Assembly (NCBI GenBank): GCA_963720695.1 | Contig: CAVRGG010000004.1 | Coordinates: 682,001-746,000, forward strand | Direction of reading: 5' to 3' | DNA: 64,000 nucleotides | Source: UBA668 sp963720695 | GTDB lineage: Bacteria; Actinomycetota; Acidimicrobiia; Acidimicrobiales; Ilumatobacteraceae | Part shown: positions 11,334-21,797 of the stretch, in pieces | How positions within the stretch are numbered: position 1 is the stretch's first letter | Layout: the number at the start of each line of letters is the position of its first letter | Translations under genes and position numbers: made by a program | Notes under the pieces: generated by a model | Seen by the model: only the letters and a program-made list of their open reading frames with translations | Told to the model about the DNA's origin: nothing | Databases searched by the model: none

Positions 11334-13019
11334 TCAGACGCCGCAGTCGTCCTCCACCCGCGTTCGCAGTCGGGTGTACTCGGGGCGTTGCACCCCGAGG
11401 CGGGCGTAGACGAGGACAGCGTCGGAGCCCTGCTCGACGACGCCCTTCGCGACGCACTCGGCGTCGGCCGCGGCCAGGCCCTCCTGGGTGAACACGGTCG
11501 TGAGGCGGGTCTGGAAGCGATCCCGGTCGAGCACGAAGACCTGTTCGGCGCGGGCCACGACGGTGTTGACGTCGTCGGTGAACCCGCAGCGCGAGCGGTT
11601 CTTCGGCACGGTGAGGTCGACGAGGTAGTCGATCACGATCTGATCGACGCACTCACTGTGCAGGAACGCTGTGTGGCCCGCGCCCTGCCACCTGACCGAC
11701 ACCGCATCACCGAGTGCCTCGGCCATCTGCGGGGCGAGGAAGCCCGGCGTCGCAGGATCGCCGTCGGTGCCGATCACGACGATCGGGGTCGCGACCTCGA
11801 CGGGGGTGATCGGGGGCAGCGGTTCGTTGGTCTCGGGCCAGCCCTGACACCCGTCCACCGCGAACTCACCATGGCGCCCCGCGAAGTCCGCGCAGTAGAT
11901 CGCGACGTTGGCCTCGGTGAGGTTGTCGAAGGAGTTCTCCTGCCGCGGGTAGCCCGCCTCGAGGAAGCTCCCGAGCGCGGCGAGGGTGCTCGCGTCGCCG
12001 TCGGCGGCATCGGCCAGCCCGACGGCGAGCGGCGACCAGAGATCGGTGTTGTACATCGAGGAGGTGATGATCCCGTCCACCTGGGACGCCGTCACCCGCG
12101 GGTCCCAGTCGTCGAAGTACTTCAGGCTGGCATCGCTCACGGTCCCGTACAGATCATCGAGCAAGCCGCCACTGTCGGGGCCGGCGGGGCATGCCCGAGT
12201 GGCGTCGCACAGGTCGAGGAACACGCCCTCCGTGCCGCCGAAGTCCTGGACGCCGTAGAACGGTGTGCCGTAGGAGCCGACCGCCGTCCCGTCGATGTTG
12301 TACTCGCCGGCCTGCGGGTCGACGCTGCCGTCGAGCACCGCCGCCCGGATCCGGTCGGGGAACAGGTCCGCGTACACGGCGCCCAGTGCGGTCCCGTAAC
12401 TGAACCCGAGATACGTGAGCAGGTCGTCGCCGAGCGCCTTGCGAAGCTGCTCCATGTCGCGGGCTGCGTTCTGCGTGCCGACGTAGGGCAGCAACGCACC
12501 GCTGTGAGCGAGACAGGTGCGCAGCACGACGCGGAACGAACGGCCGAGGTCACCGCAGTCGACCGCGGTCGACCGGCCGACCCCGCGCGGGTCGAAGCCC
12601 ACGAGGTCGAAGCGGTCCACCAACGCGGTGGGGAACTGCCCGGCGTATCCCCATGCGAGGTCGACACCGGAACCTCCAGGGCCACCAGGGTTCAACACGA
12701 GCGAACCGATCCGTTGCGACGGGTCAGCGGCGGGGAGCCGGGTGACGGCGATCGACAAACTCCCGCCATCGGCGATGCGCCGGTAGTCGAGCGGCACGTC
12801 GATGGTGCCGCACTGCCACGGGTCGGGCTGGTCGTCGCACGTGGTCCACTCGACCGGATCGATGTCGGGCATCTCGATGACCGGCGGCGGCGGGTCGGCG
12901 CGATCGAACGACGTGGGCAGCGCCGCGCTACGGGTGACGTGAACGCCAGGGCTGCCGGTGCACGCGGCGATGAGGACCGCCGCGATCACGAAGGCACCTG
13001 ACGGTGCGCGCCCTTTCAT
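11334..13019 (-). CDS. Alpha/beta hydrolase lipoprotein of the tripeptidyl-aminopeptidase (TAP-like) family
   Basis: 561 aa. The N-terminus has a lipobox (VLIAACTG), so it is probably anchored outside the membrane. Core motifs: LVLNPGGPGGSGVDLAWGY (oxyanion region), GFDPRGVGRST, then GFSYGT with the nucleophilic Ser. The C-terminal TAP-like domain supplies the acid in VVIGTDGDPATP and the His in GAGHTAFLHSECVD. Family members in Streptomyces and Mycobacterium cleave short peptides or esters; the substrate here is unknown. It lies 21 bp after the crotonase gene on the same strand and may be the last gene of that transcript, though no shared pathway is evident. Confidence 0.85.
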   Translation of the reverse strand: MKGRAPSGAFVIAAVLIAACTGSPGVHVTRSAALPTSFDRADPPPPVIEMPDIDPVEWTTCDDQPDPWQCGTIDVPLDYRRIADGGSLSIAVTRLPAADPSQRIGSLVLNPGGPGGSGVDLAWGYAGQFPTALVDRFDLVGFDPRGVGRSTAVDCGDLGRSFRVVLRTCLAHSGALLPYVGTQNAARDMEQLRKALGDDLLTYLGFSYGTALGAVYADLFPDRIRAAVLDGSVDPQAGEYNIDGTAVGSYGTPFYGVQDFGGTEGVFLDLCDATRACPAGPDSGGLLDDLYGTVSDASLKYFDDWDPRVTASQVDGIITSSMYNTDLWSPLAVGLADAADGDASTLAALGSFLEAGYPRQENSFDNLTEANVAIYCADFAGRHGEFAVDGCQGWPETNEPLPPITPVEVATPIVVIGTDGDPATPGFLAPQMAEALGDAVSVRWQGAGHTAFLHSECVDQIVIDYLVDLTVPKNRSRCGFTDDVNTVVARAEQVFVLDRDRFQTRLTTVFTQEGLAAADAECVAKGVVEQGSDAVLVYARLGVQRPEYTRLRTRVEDDCGV

Positions 13020-13040
13020 GGTCCCGCTCAGGCTAGGGGC

Positions 13041-13850
13041 TCAGAGCTCTCCGGCGAGGTCGCCCAGACGCAACTCACCGTCGCGCGTCTGCCCACCGCG
13101 CTCCATGAACGCAGCCATCGCCGCTCGTGCGCTCGGTTCGCCGAGCGTGGCCGCGAACGCCGCTCCCTCGGCGAGCAGATCTGCGACGACCTCCTTCTCG
13201 GCTCGCAGCACCGCGGCCTTCGCCGCCGCCACTGCGTGTGGAGGAAAGCCGGCGATGCGCCGGGCCAAGCGGTCCACGAACGGCCACAGCTCGTCGGGCG
13301 GAAGGGCACGATTGATCCAGCCCCACCGCTCGGCCAGGTCCGCGGGTACGTCGTCGCACCCCAAGACGGCCTCCAGTGCCCGCGACCGACCCATCAGCCG
13401 ACTGAGGCGAACGGTGCCGCTGCCACCCGGGATGATGCCCAACGCGACCTCGGGCTGGCTGAACACCGCGCGACCGAGCGCGGCGAAGCGCATGTCGCAG
13501 CTCAAGGTCAGTTCGCTCCCGCCGCCACCGACGCGCCCCTCGACGACGGCGATCGTCGCCTTGGGCATGGTCCGGAACGCCTCGCACATCGCGTGGAAGT
13601 CGTTCAGCTCGGTCGACGGCGGGGCGTCGGTGGGGAGCATCTGGATCAAGGTGACGTCGAAATGGGCGATGAAGAACTCGGGGTTCGCCGATCGCAACAC
13701 CACGACGCGCACCTCGTCGTCGCCCGCCAATCGCTTCGCCATCTCCACCATCGCGCCGTACAGCGACAGGTCGAACAGGTTGATCGGCGGATGGTCGATG
13801 GTGACGGTGGCGACACCGCCGTCGATCGACAGCGACAGCGGTCCGCTCAC
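13041..13850 (-). CDS. Enoyl-CoA hydratase/isomerase (crotonase) family protein
   Basis: 269 aa. GTG 13850 is chosen because its GTGA overlaps the stop of the upstream oxidoreductase. The crotonase fold shows NPEFFIAHFDV (first oxyanion region), EGRVGGGGSELTLSCDMRFAA (second oxyanion glycine and a Glu) and FSQPEVALGIIPGGSGTVRLSRLMG (second Glu). Acts on acyl-CoA thioesters, probably in fatty-acid or branched-chain degradation; the exact substrate cannot be read from sequence. The same uninterrupted frame continues far upstream across the neighbouring genes with no stop, a GC-rich artefact and not a fusion. Confidence 0.85.
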   Translation of the reverse strand: MSGPLSLSIDGGVATVTIDHPPINLFDLSLYGAMVEMAKRLAGDDEVRVVVLRSANPEFFIAHFDVTLIQMLPTDAPPSTELNDFHAMCEAFRTMPKATIAVVEGRVGGGGSELTLSCDMRFAALGRAVFSQPEVALGIIPGGSGTVRLSRLMGRSRALEAVLGCDDVPADLAERWGWINRALPPDELWPFVDRLARRIAGFPPHAVAAAKAAVLRAEKEVVADLLAEGAAFAATLGEPSARAAMAAFMERGGQTRDGELRLGDLAGEL

Positions 13851-14765
13851 AGCCAGTGCGCGAGCACCGAGGCGGTGCGCTGCATCTCCTCGGGGTCGGT
13901 GGCGAAGATGCCGGCGTTGAAGTCGGTGACGCCGATCGACTCGAGCTCGGCGACCTGATCGCGCACCTCGGCCTCGGTGCCCACGAGCGCCAGCCCGCCC
14001 GGCCCGTCGACACCCTCGCGGTTCATCATCGTCTTGTAGCTGGGGAGCGTGTCGTAGACGGCGAAGATCTGTGCGGCGCGGGCGCGGGCCGCGTCGACGT
14101 CGTCGGTGACGCAGATCGGCAGCGCGCAGACCACCCTCGGTTCGGGCCGCCCTGCGTCGGCCGCCGCCTGGCGCAGCGTGGGAATGGTCAGCTCGGCCAG
14201 CGTCTTGGGACCCACGCACCACGTGCTCGTGCCGTCGGTCATCGAGCCGGTGACCCGCAACATCTGCGGTCCGAGGGCGGCGACCACGACCGACGGGCGG
14301 CTGCTCCCGACCGCACGCGATCGCACCCTGCACGCGGAACTCCTCACCCTCGAACTTCACCGGCTGACCCTCCAACAGAGGCATCAGCACCGACAGGTAC
14401 TCGCGCAGGTGACGCACCGGCTTGGAGTACGACAGGCCCCACATCGACTCGACGACGATCTGGTGGGAGAGGCCGATCCCGAGGCAGAAGCCGCCGTCGC
14501 CGCGGCTGTTGATCGCGGCCTGGGTGCTGAGGGCTTGCTGTGCCATCACCCACGGGTGACGAGGGTAGGTGGGCACCACGGCGGTGCCCAGTTCGATGCC
14601 GGGCACCTCCCGGCCGACGATGGCCAGCGCGGTCATCGCATCGTGACCGAAGATCTGCGAGGACCAGAACGTGTGCGCGCCCATGTCCTTGGCCCGCTGC
14701 GCCTCCGCGACCACGTCGTCGAGCGTTCCACCATTGATTGCCGTACTACCGATTCCGATGCGCAT
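13847..14765 (-). pseudogene. LLM-class F420-dependent oxidoreductase, frameshifted
   Basis: Luciferase-like monooxygenase fold, ~305 residues if repaired. ATG 14765 begins MRIGIGSTAINGGTLDDVV, followed by GTAVVPTYPRHPWVMAQQAL and GFCLGIGLSHQIVVESMWG. After KFEGEEFRVQGAIA the frame breaks at about 14311-14320. The continuation (PSVVVAALGPQMLRVTGSM ... WCVGPKTLAELTIPTLRQAA) is one frame over and ends at 13847. The length of 919 nt is not a multiple of three, consistent with one extra base. All family motifs on both sides are intact, so sequencing error is at least as likely as a true pseudogene. Lies between the ABC-F gene (35 bp upstream) and the crotonase (GTGA overlap). Confidence 0.85.
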
Positions 14766-14800
14766 GCGTCGGAACCTACACCGGCACCGCTCCCCCGTGA

Positions 14801-16417
<1,617 letters not shown>

Positions 16418-16475
16418 GAGCGTCCAGCGTGGCGGAGGAAGCCCGCGTCCGCAACGTGACGTCTACGATGCGGGC

Positions 16476-16910
16476 ATGCAGGCCACGTCGACCGCCCCCG
16501 CCATGTGGTGGCAGCGAGCAGCGCCCCTGGCATGCGGCTGCGCAATGGCGGGCGCCGCTGCGCTGGTCGCGCTCAACGACCCGTCGGCCGCGAACAGCCG
16601 ATTCCCCAGCTGTGCGTTCCACGCCACGACCGGTCTCTGGTGCCCGGGGTGTGGGCTCACCAGGGGATTTCACCAGCTCCTCACCGGTCACCCGGTCGCA
16701 GCACTCGGCTACAACCTGTTCGTGCCGCTGGTCCTGGTGGCCGTGGTCGGGTCGTGGTGGACGTGGTTGCGCAGCAGCTGGGGCCACGAGACACGCCCCT
16801 GGCCGGCGTGGGTGCGCCCGTTCGCGTCAGGGGTCATGCCGGCGGTGCTGCTCGTGTACACCGTCCTGCGCAACATCCCGGTCGCGCCGCTGCGCGCCCT
16901 CGCCCCCTGA
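16476..16910 (+). CDS. DUF2752 membrane protein
   Basis: 144 aa, about four membrane segments. Carries the DUF2752 hallmark: CAFHATTGLWCPGCGLTRG, an FxxxTGLxCPGCGxTR motif with a CxxC pair, followed by LLTGHPVAALGYNLFVP. Function unknown in the family. TACGAT lies 6 nt before the ATG, a leaderless-type start. Runs towards the SGNH hydrolase, with 2 bp between the stop codons. Confidence 0.8.
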   Translation: MQATSTAPAMWWQRAAPLACGCAMAGAAALVALNDPSAANSRFPSCAFHATTGLWCPGCGLTRGFHQLLTGHPVAALGYNLFVPLVLVAVVGSWWTWLRSSWGHETRPWPAWVRPFASGVMPAVLLVYTVLRNIPVAPLRALAP

Positions 16911-16912
16911 GC

Positions 16913-17812
16913 TCAGGTCCCCGGGGGGACGGTCCCGGGGTCAGCGGTGGTCTGCGTCGACGCCACGGTCGTGCTGGTGGTCGTCGGCTTCTTCACAGTG
17001 GTCTGCGTGGATCTCTTGACCGTCGTGGTGGTGCTGCCGTTGACGGAACCGTTCGAGTCGTCCTTGTAGCTGGTGTCGAGGCACTTGCCCGGCTGCTCGG
17101 GCGCCTCGCCGAGCGCCAGCGCGATGTTCTCGGCCAGTGCTTGCCGTCCGGAGTTGGTCAGGTGCAGCCCGTCTCCGCCGGTCAGGCTCGGATCGTCCGC
17201 CGTCGTGGCGGCCCAATCGACGATCAGCACGTTGGGGTACTTGTCCGCCATCTCATGGATGACCTCGTTCACCTGTTGCCGCGAGGGGGTGAACTCGGTG
17301 ACGGTCAGCAGCACGACGGGGTTCGGCGAGAGGCGGGTGACCATGTGCTCCAGACCCTTGCGGTACGCCTCCTGGTTCCCGTCGTAGTTGTTGCCGAGCA
17401 GGATCACGCTCGCGTCCCAGCCAGCACTCAGCCTCGTGTCGAGCACCTTGTTGCCGAAGTCGATGAACCGACTGGTCTCGGCGTCGAGCTCCACCTGCCA
17501 GCCCAACGGCACCAGCGCCTTGCACGTGTCGTCGGTGTATCGACGCGAGGTGCTGGCCATGACCGAGTCGCCGATCAGGATCACCCGATTGCCGTTCGTC
17601 TTGGCGCCGATCTGGTCCTCCGGGGAGAGCGTGGTGGTGGTTCGCCGCACCGTCGTGGCGGAGCCGTCAGAACCGCTGGGCACGATCGAGGACGGCAGCT
17701 CACCGATCGGAAGGGTCGCAGGCGGTGTCGTCCCGGTGGACGCAGCGGTCGTCCCGCAGGCCGTTGCCAACGCGACGGCACAGAGGAGGAGGGTCACGCG
17801 CCGGAAGAACAT
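16913..17812 (-). CDS. SGNH/GDSL-type hydrolase lipoprotein
   Basis: 299 aa. The signal peptide ends in a lipobox (ALATAC) followed by a low-complexity Thr/Ser/Pro linker, so the protein is exported and lipid-anchored. Block I of SGNH hydrolases is VILIGDSVMAS with the nucleophilic Ser; LLGNNYDGNQ gives the Gly/Asn blocks; GDGLHLTNSGRQAL is block V with the catalytic Asp/His. A second Thr-rich tail (TTTTVKRSTQTTVKKPTTTS) ends the protein, perhaps spanning the cell wall. Substrate unknown; relatives include acyl or acetyl esterases acting on envelope glycans. Lies 62 bp after mscL on the same strand. Confidence 0.8.
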   Translation of the reverse strand: MFFRRVTLLLCAVALATACGTTAASTGTTPPATLPIGELPSSIVPSGSDGSATTVRRTTTTLSPEDQIGAKTNGNRVILIGDSVMASTSRRYTDDTCKALVPLGWQVELDAETSRFIDFGNKVLDTRLSAGWDASVILLGNNYDGNQEAYRKGLEHMVTRLSPNPVVLLTVTEFTPSRQQVNEVIHEMADKYPNVLIVDWAATTADDPSLTGGDGLHLTNSGRQALAENIALALGEAPEQPGKCLDTSYKDDSNGSVNGSTTTTVKRSTQTTVKKPTTTSTTVASTQTTADPGTVPPGT

Positions 17813-17874
17813 CAGGTGCTCTATTCGACCGATCGGGGAGGCCAGTTGCAAGTCACCCCCCGAACGGGTGAGTG

Positions 17875-18294
17875 TCAGTTGCGTGCGCGCAGGGCGTCCC
17901 TGATCTCGGTGAGCAGCTCGACCTCGGTGGGGCCGGCGACCTCGTCCTTGGGGCGGCGGATCTTGTTGTACGCCTTGATGATCATGAACAGCACGAGGCC
18001 CGTGATCACGAGCGTGATGATCGCGGTCAGCAGCTTTCCGAACTCGAGATAGGTCCCGTCGGCCACCACCGTGGTGCCGTCCGGGCCCAGCTTGGGCGTG
18101 TCGTTCAGCTTGATCCGGAAGACGTCGTTGAACGACGGCTTGTTGAAGATCGCGGCGATGAGGTTCATCATGACGTCCTCGGTGAAGGTCTTGATGACCG
18201 CGCCCACCGCGGCACCCAGGATGACCGCGACGGCCAGTTCGATCATGTTGCCGCCGACGATGAAGTCCTTGAACTCCTTGACGAAGTTCTTCAT
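17875..18294 (-). CDS. mscL: Large-conductance mechanosensitive channel MscL
   Basis: 139 aa, the normal MscL length. Amphipathic N-terminus MKNFVKEFKDFIVGGNMIEL, pore helix TM1 (AVAVILGAAVGAVIKTFTED with the glycine-rich packing face), periplasmic loop, TM2 (LLTAIITLVITGLVLFMIIKAYN), then the C-terminal bundle helix (EVELLTEIRDALR). Forms a homopentamer in the cytoplasmic membrane that opens under membrane tension to release solutes during hypo-osmotic shock. A GGAAGGGAA ribosome-binding site precedes the ATG. Divergent from the flavoprotein gene, with 89 bp between starts. Confidence 0.95.
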   Translation of the reverse strand: MKNFVKEFKDFIVGGNMIELAVAVILGAAVGAVIKTFTEDVMMNLIAAIFNKPSFNDVFRIKLNDTPKLGPDGTTVVADGTYLEFGKLLTAIITLVITGLVLFMIIKAYNKIRRPKDEVAGPTEVELLTEIRDALRARN

Positions 18295-18383
18295 GGCGCG
18301 TTCCCTTCCGTTCTCGTTGATGCCCGTTCGACCCGCCAGTACAGCATGCCCGGCGCCACAGCCGGGTCATTAGGCTCCAGACG

Positions 18384-19799
18384 GTGTACGACCTCGTCAT
18401 CGTCGGAATGGGTTCCGCAGGTATCACGGCTGCACGGTTCGCGTCCCGACTGGACCTGAAGGTGGCGGTCGTCGAGCGGGGTCAGATCGGCGGCGACAGC
18501 CTCTGGACCGGCTCGGTGCCGTCCAAGGCGCTCCTCGCCGCCGCCAAGACCGCGCAGGTCATGCGGACCGCCGATCGGTTCGGCATCGACTCGGTCGAGC
18601 CCGAGATCGACCGTGCCCGGGTGTGGCGACGCATTCGCGCCGTCCGCGCCGAGATCGCGTCCGCCGACAACGACCCGGCCGGATATCGAGACGTCGGCGT
18701 CGACGTCGTCATCGGAGAGGCGACGGTGACGAGCGGCACCGAGGTCGTCGTCGCCGGCGACGACGGGTTGTCGCACACGCTCGCGACTCGCTTCGTCCTC
18801 ATCTGCACCGGGAGTCATCCGACCATCCCGACCATCGCGGGGCTCACCCCTCGCGGAATTCTCACCAGCGACACGCTCTTCGAGCTCGACGAACCCCCGT
18901 CGTCGATCGCCGTCATCGGTGGCGGACCGATGGGCACGGAGATGGCGCAGGCCCTCCGACGACTGGGCATCGAGGTCACGCTCTTCCAACGGGCGCGTTC
19001 GCTCCTGCCCCGCGAGGAGCCGACGTTGGTGGAGCGACTCACCCGGCGACTGATCGACGAGGGTGTCATCGTCCATTGCACCGCCGACGTCCGCCGCCTC
19101 GAACCCACCTACCCCGGCACTCTCGTGCATGCGGTGGTCGGCGACGCCGGTGTCGATGTCGCGGTTCCGGTCGAGGGTGTGTTGCTCGCGGCTGGGCGCT
19201 CACCCAACGTCGACGGGCTGGGCCTCGCCGAGTTGGGCATCACCCTCGCGCCGAACGGCATCGTCACCGACGAGCGCGGGCGAACGACGATCCGCACGAT
19301 CTACGCGGTGGGCGATGTGGCCGGCCGCCGCATGCTGGCCAACACCGCTGGACTCGGTGCCGTGGTCGCCGTTCGTGACATGTTCTTCCCCGGTCGAGGT
19401 GCTGCCGACGCCGAGGTCCCGTGGTGCACGTTCACCGACCCCGAGTTGGCCCACGTCGGCCTCACCGTGCGTGAAGCCGAGGACCTGCACGGCACGGACA
19501 CCGACGTGTGGCGATTCGAGTTCTCCGACAACGACCGCGCCCGCGCCGACGACGCGACCGAGGGCGGCATCGTGGTCGTCACCGCCAAGGGAAAGATCGT
19601 CGGTGCCCACGTGCTCGCACCGGCCGCGGGTGAGCTCATCCATGAACTGGCGTTGGCGGTCAACCGCCAACTCCGCGTCGATGAGCTCGCCGAACTGGCG
19701 CACGTCTACCCGACGCTGTCGTCGGGTATCGGACAACTGGCGACGGAAGCGGCGTACGAGAAGGCCCATCGCCTCCGTTGGTTGATGAAGCGCCGCTGA
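18384..19799 (+). CDS. Mercuric reductase/lipoamide dehydrogenase-like flavoprotein lacking the redox cysteines
   Basis: 471 aa, class I pyridine nucleotide-disulfide oxidoreductase fold. FAD site GMGSAGITAARFA near the N-terminus, NAD(P)H site AVIGGGPMGTEMAQ (~residues 174-187), FAD-phosphate motif TIYAVGDVAGRR, and dimerisation domain ending HVYPTLSSGIGQLA. The CxxxxC active-site disulfide is replaced by Ser39 and Ser44 (GGDSLWTGSVPSK, where active relatives have GGxCxxxGCxPSK), so classical dithiol chemistry is ruled out. It may act as a plain NAD(P)H:quinone or electron-acceptor oxidoreductase. The GTG start follows a TAGGCT box by 7 nt. Confidence 0.85.
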   Translation: MYDLVIVGMGSAGITAARFASRLDLKVAVVERGQIGGDSLWTGSVPSKALLAAAKTAQVMRTADRFGIDSVEPEIDRARVWRRIRAVRAEIASADNDPAGYRDVGVDVVIGEATVTSGTEVVVAGDDGLSHTLATRFVLICTGSHPTIPTIAGLTPRGILTSDTLFELDEPPSSIAVIGGGPMGTEMAQALRRLGIEVTLFQRARSLLPREEPTLVERLTRRLIDEGVIVHCTADVRRLEPTYPGTLVHAVVGDAGVDVAVPVEGVLLAAGRSPNVDGLGLAELGITLAPNGIVTDERGRTTIRTIYAVGDVAGRRMLANTAGLGAVVAVRDMFFPGRGAADAEVPWCTFTDPELAHVGLTVREAEDLHGTDTDVWRFEFSDNDRARADDATEGGIVVVTAKGKIVGAHVLAPAAGELIHELALAVNRQLRVDELAELAHVYPTLSSGIGQLATEAAYEKAHRLRWLMKRR

Positions 19800-19813
19800 G
19801 GCGGGCGCCCAGA

Positions 19814-20567
19814 TCAGCTGAACGCGGCGTCCGGTTCGGCGATCGCGTCGTCGCAGGCGGTGGGCTCGGCGAGCTCGGCGGCGCGGACCTCGTCGGCGGG
19901 GGAACGTTGCTCGCCGGTGCGCCACGCGTCGAGGTACTGCATCGGCCAGACCTTGCCGCGACGGACCTTCCACTCGTTCGCGGGACACGTCCACGAGATG
20001 CCCATGTGCGTGTGACAGACCGAACGACGTGCATCACCCGTCTGCCCCATCGGCCCGAGCGGATCACCGGGGGCGACCGGTTGCCCCGCCGTCACCTCGA
20101 CGGACGCGAGGTGGGCGAAGTAGTAGCGCACCCCGTCGACCCCGAGCATCGACACGTAGAAGCCCCCGCGTGGAGCCCGCGTTCACCTTCGGGTCCCATG
20201 GGTCGAAGTCGCGCACCTGCAGGATCGTGCCGTTCGTCGGGGCCACCACCGTCGCTCCGCACCCGAACACGTCGATCGCCTTGTACCCGCCGTGCGTGGT
20301 GCCATAGCTCACCGCATGACCCACGAACGGGAACGTGTACACCGGCTGGGGCACGGTGGTCGGCGGAGCAGTCGTGGCGGGAGTCGTCGTCGTGGGGATC
20401 GTGGTGGTGGCGACGGCCGTGGACGTCTCCGCGACGATCGTCGACGATGTCGCAGTGGCCGACGGCTCACCACCCGCACAGGCAGCGAGCGCCAGGCCGA
20501 CGACGATCAGTGCCCCAGATCTTCCAATCGGTCGACGTCGCGCAACGACGGGAAGCTGAACCACCAC
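19814..20567 (-). pseudogene. M23-type peptidase-like lipoprotein, frameshifted
   Basis: The start is probably GTG 20567 or 20564, overlapping the end of the MFS gene. Signal VVGLALAACAGG with a lipobox, Thr/Pro linker, then an M23 fold: FPFVGHAVSYGTTHGGYKAIDVFG, GATVVAPTNGTILQ, and after the break VDGVRYYFAHLASVEVTAGQPVAPGDPLGPMG and HTHMGISW. The first metal-site segment reads HGGYKAIDVF, where lytic M23 enzymes have HxGxDxxxxxG. The frame breaks at a run of five C at 20163-20167 (MNAGSTRG to FYVSMLG), and the length of 754 nt is not a multiple of three. Presumably a wall-associated endopeptidase or inactive relative. Homopolymer location makes a sequencing error plausible. Confidence 0.75.
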
Positions 20568-21769
20568 ACGCCGACGATAGCCATGGTGGCCACGCCACCA
20601 CCGATCACGGTGGCGGGAACGCCGAACGCCTGACCGACCATGCCGCTCTCGAACGCGCCGAGCTCGTTGGAGGCACCGATGAACACGTTCTCGACCGCCA
20701 TCACGCGGCCGCGCTTCTCGTCGGGCGTCACCAACGGCACGATCGAGCCACGGATGTACACGCTCACCATGTCGGCCGCGGCCAGCACGATGAGCGCCAT
20801 GAACGCCACGGCGAAGCTGTGCGTGAGGCCGAGCACGACGGTGGCTGCGCCGAAGATGGCCACGACGAGCAACAGGGCACGGCCCACGCGCCGGCGGACC
20901 GGCCGGATCGCGAGCAGGATCGCCATCGCGGCTGCACCGATGCCGGGAGCCGCCCGCAACCACCCGTAGGCCACATCGCCGACGCCGAGCTGGTCCTCGG
21001 CGATGGCCGGCAGCAGCGCGACCGCGCCACCGAACAGCACCGCGAAGAGGTCGAGTGAGATCGCGGCGAACAGGATCGGGGTTCGGCGAATGAAGACGAG
21101 GCCTTCGATCGCACTGCGGAACGTGGGCTTCTCGTCGGGGTCCGCCGGCGGGAGCTCGCGTTCGAAGCGCAGGGCGGAGATGAAGAACACCGACATGAAG
21201 ATGAACGTCGTCGAGGCGGTGTAGGCGACCGCCGGGTGGATCGCGTAGAGGAAGCCCGACAGCGCCGGGCCGAAGATCATCGCCCCGGTCCACGTGGCCG
21301 AGTACAACGCGATCACCTTCGGGATGCCGCCGTCGGGAGCGACCATCGGCGGCATCGTGCGCATCGCCGGCGCCATGAAGGAGCGAGCGATGCCGTAGAG
21401 GAACGCGATGACGAACAGCGGCCACACCTCGGTGGGTTCGGACATCGCGAAGAGCACCAGCGCGATCGAGGTGAGCACCTCGCCGCAGATCGCGATCATC
21501 GCGACGCGTTTGCGGTTGAAGCGGTCGGCGACCGTACCGGTGACGAGCACGAGCAGCGCCGCGGGAAGGAACTCGCACAGACCGATCCAGCCGAGGTCGG
21601 CCTCACGGCCGGTGATGTCGTAGGCCTGCTTGCCCAGCGCTGCCGCCTGGAGTGCGACGCCGGTGAACAGCACCCCGTTGGCGATGAGCAGAGAGCGGAC
21701 GCTGCCGTATCGCAGCACTTGGCCGGCGGTGAAAGGGGTGGGCTCGGTGGTCTGCACAGGTCGGCTCAC
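20507..21769 (-). CDS. MFS transporter, EntS/MFS_3-like
   Basis: 420 aa, about 12 membrane helices. N-terminal half has the MFS loop motif TGTVADRFNRKRVAMIA after TM2, then YGIARSFMAPAMRTMPPMV typical of the enterobactin-exporter-like MFS_3 group. The C-terminal half carries the repeated loop (IRPVRRRVGRALL) and VENVFIGASNELGAFESG. Likely exports a small molecule by proton antiport; the substrate is unknown. The start ATG is 28 bp from the divergent amidase ATG, so both promoters overlap. The M23-like gene begins within its last codons, suggesting co-transcription. Confidence 0.85.
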   Translation of the reverse strand: MSRPVQTTEPTPFTAGQVLRYGSVRSLLIANGVLFTGVALQAAALGKQAYDITGREADLGWIGLCEFLPAALLVLVTGTVADRFNRKRVAMIAICGEVLTSIALVLFAMSEPTEVWPLFVIAFLYGIARSFMAPAMRTMPPMVAPDGGIPKVIALYSATWTGAMIFGPALSGFLYAIHPAVAYTASTTFIFMSVFFISALRFERELPPADPDEKPTFRSAIEGLVFIRRTPILFAAISLDLFAVLFGGAVALLPAIAEDQLGVGDVAYGWLRAAPGIGAAAMAILLAIRPVRRRVGRALLLVVAIFGAATVVLGLTHSFAVAFMALIVLAAADMVSVYIRGSIVPLVTPDEKRGRVMAVENVFIGASNELGAFESGMVGQAFGVPATVIGGGVATMAIVGVWWFSFPSLRDVDRLEDLGH

Positions 21770-21797
21770 GCTACTGCCAAGGTGCTATGCAGCATCC

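Noticed and set aside
20568..21578. Upstream extension of the M23-like gene through the MFS gene
   Set aside because: The extension is antisense-free but out of frame within the MFS transporter and Arg-rich without motifs; the signal peptide and lipobox place the true start near 20567.
21630..21797. Extended N-terminus of the amidase
   Set aside because: Those codons are antisense to the start of the MFS gene and lack family similarity; ATG 21798 gives the normal amidase N-terminus.
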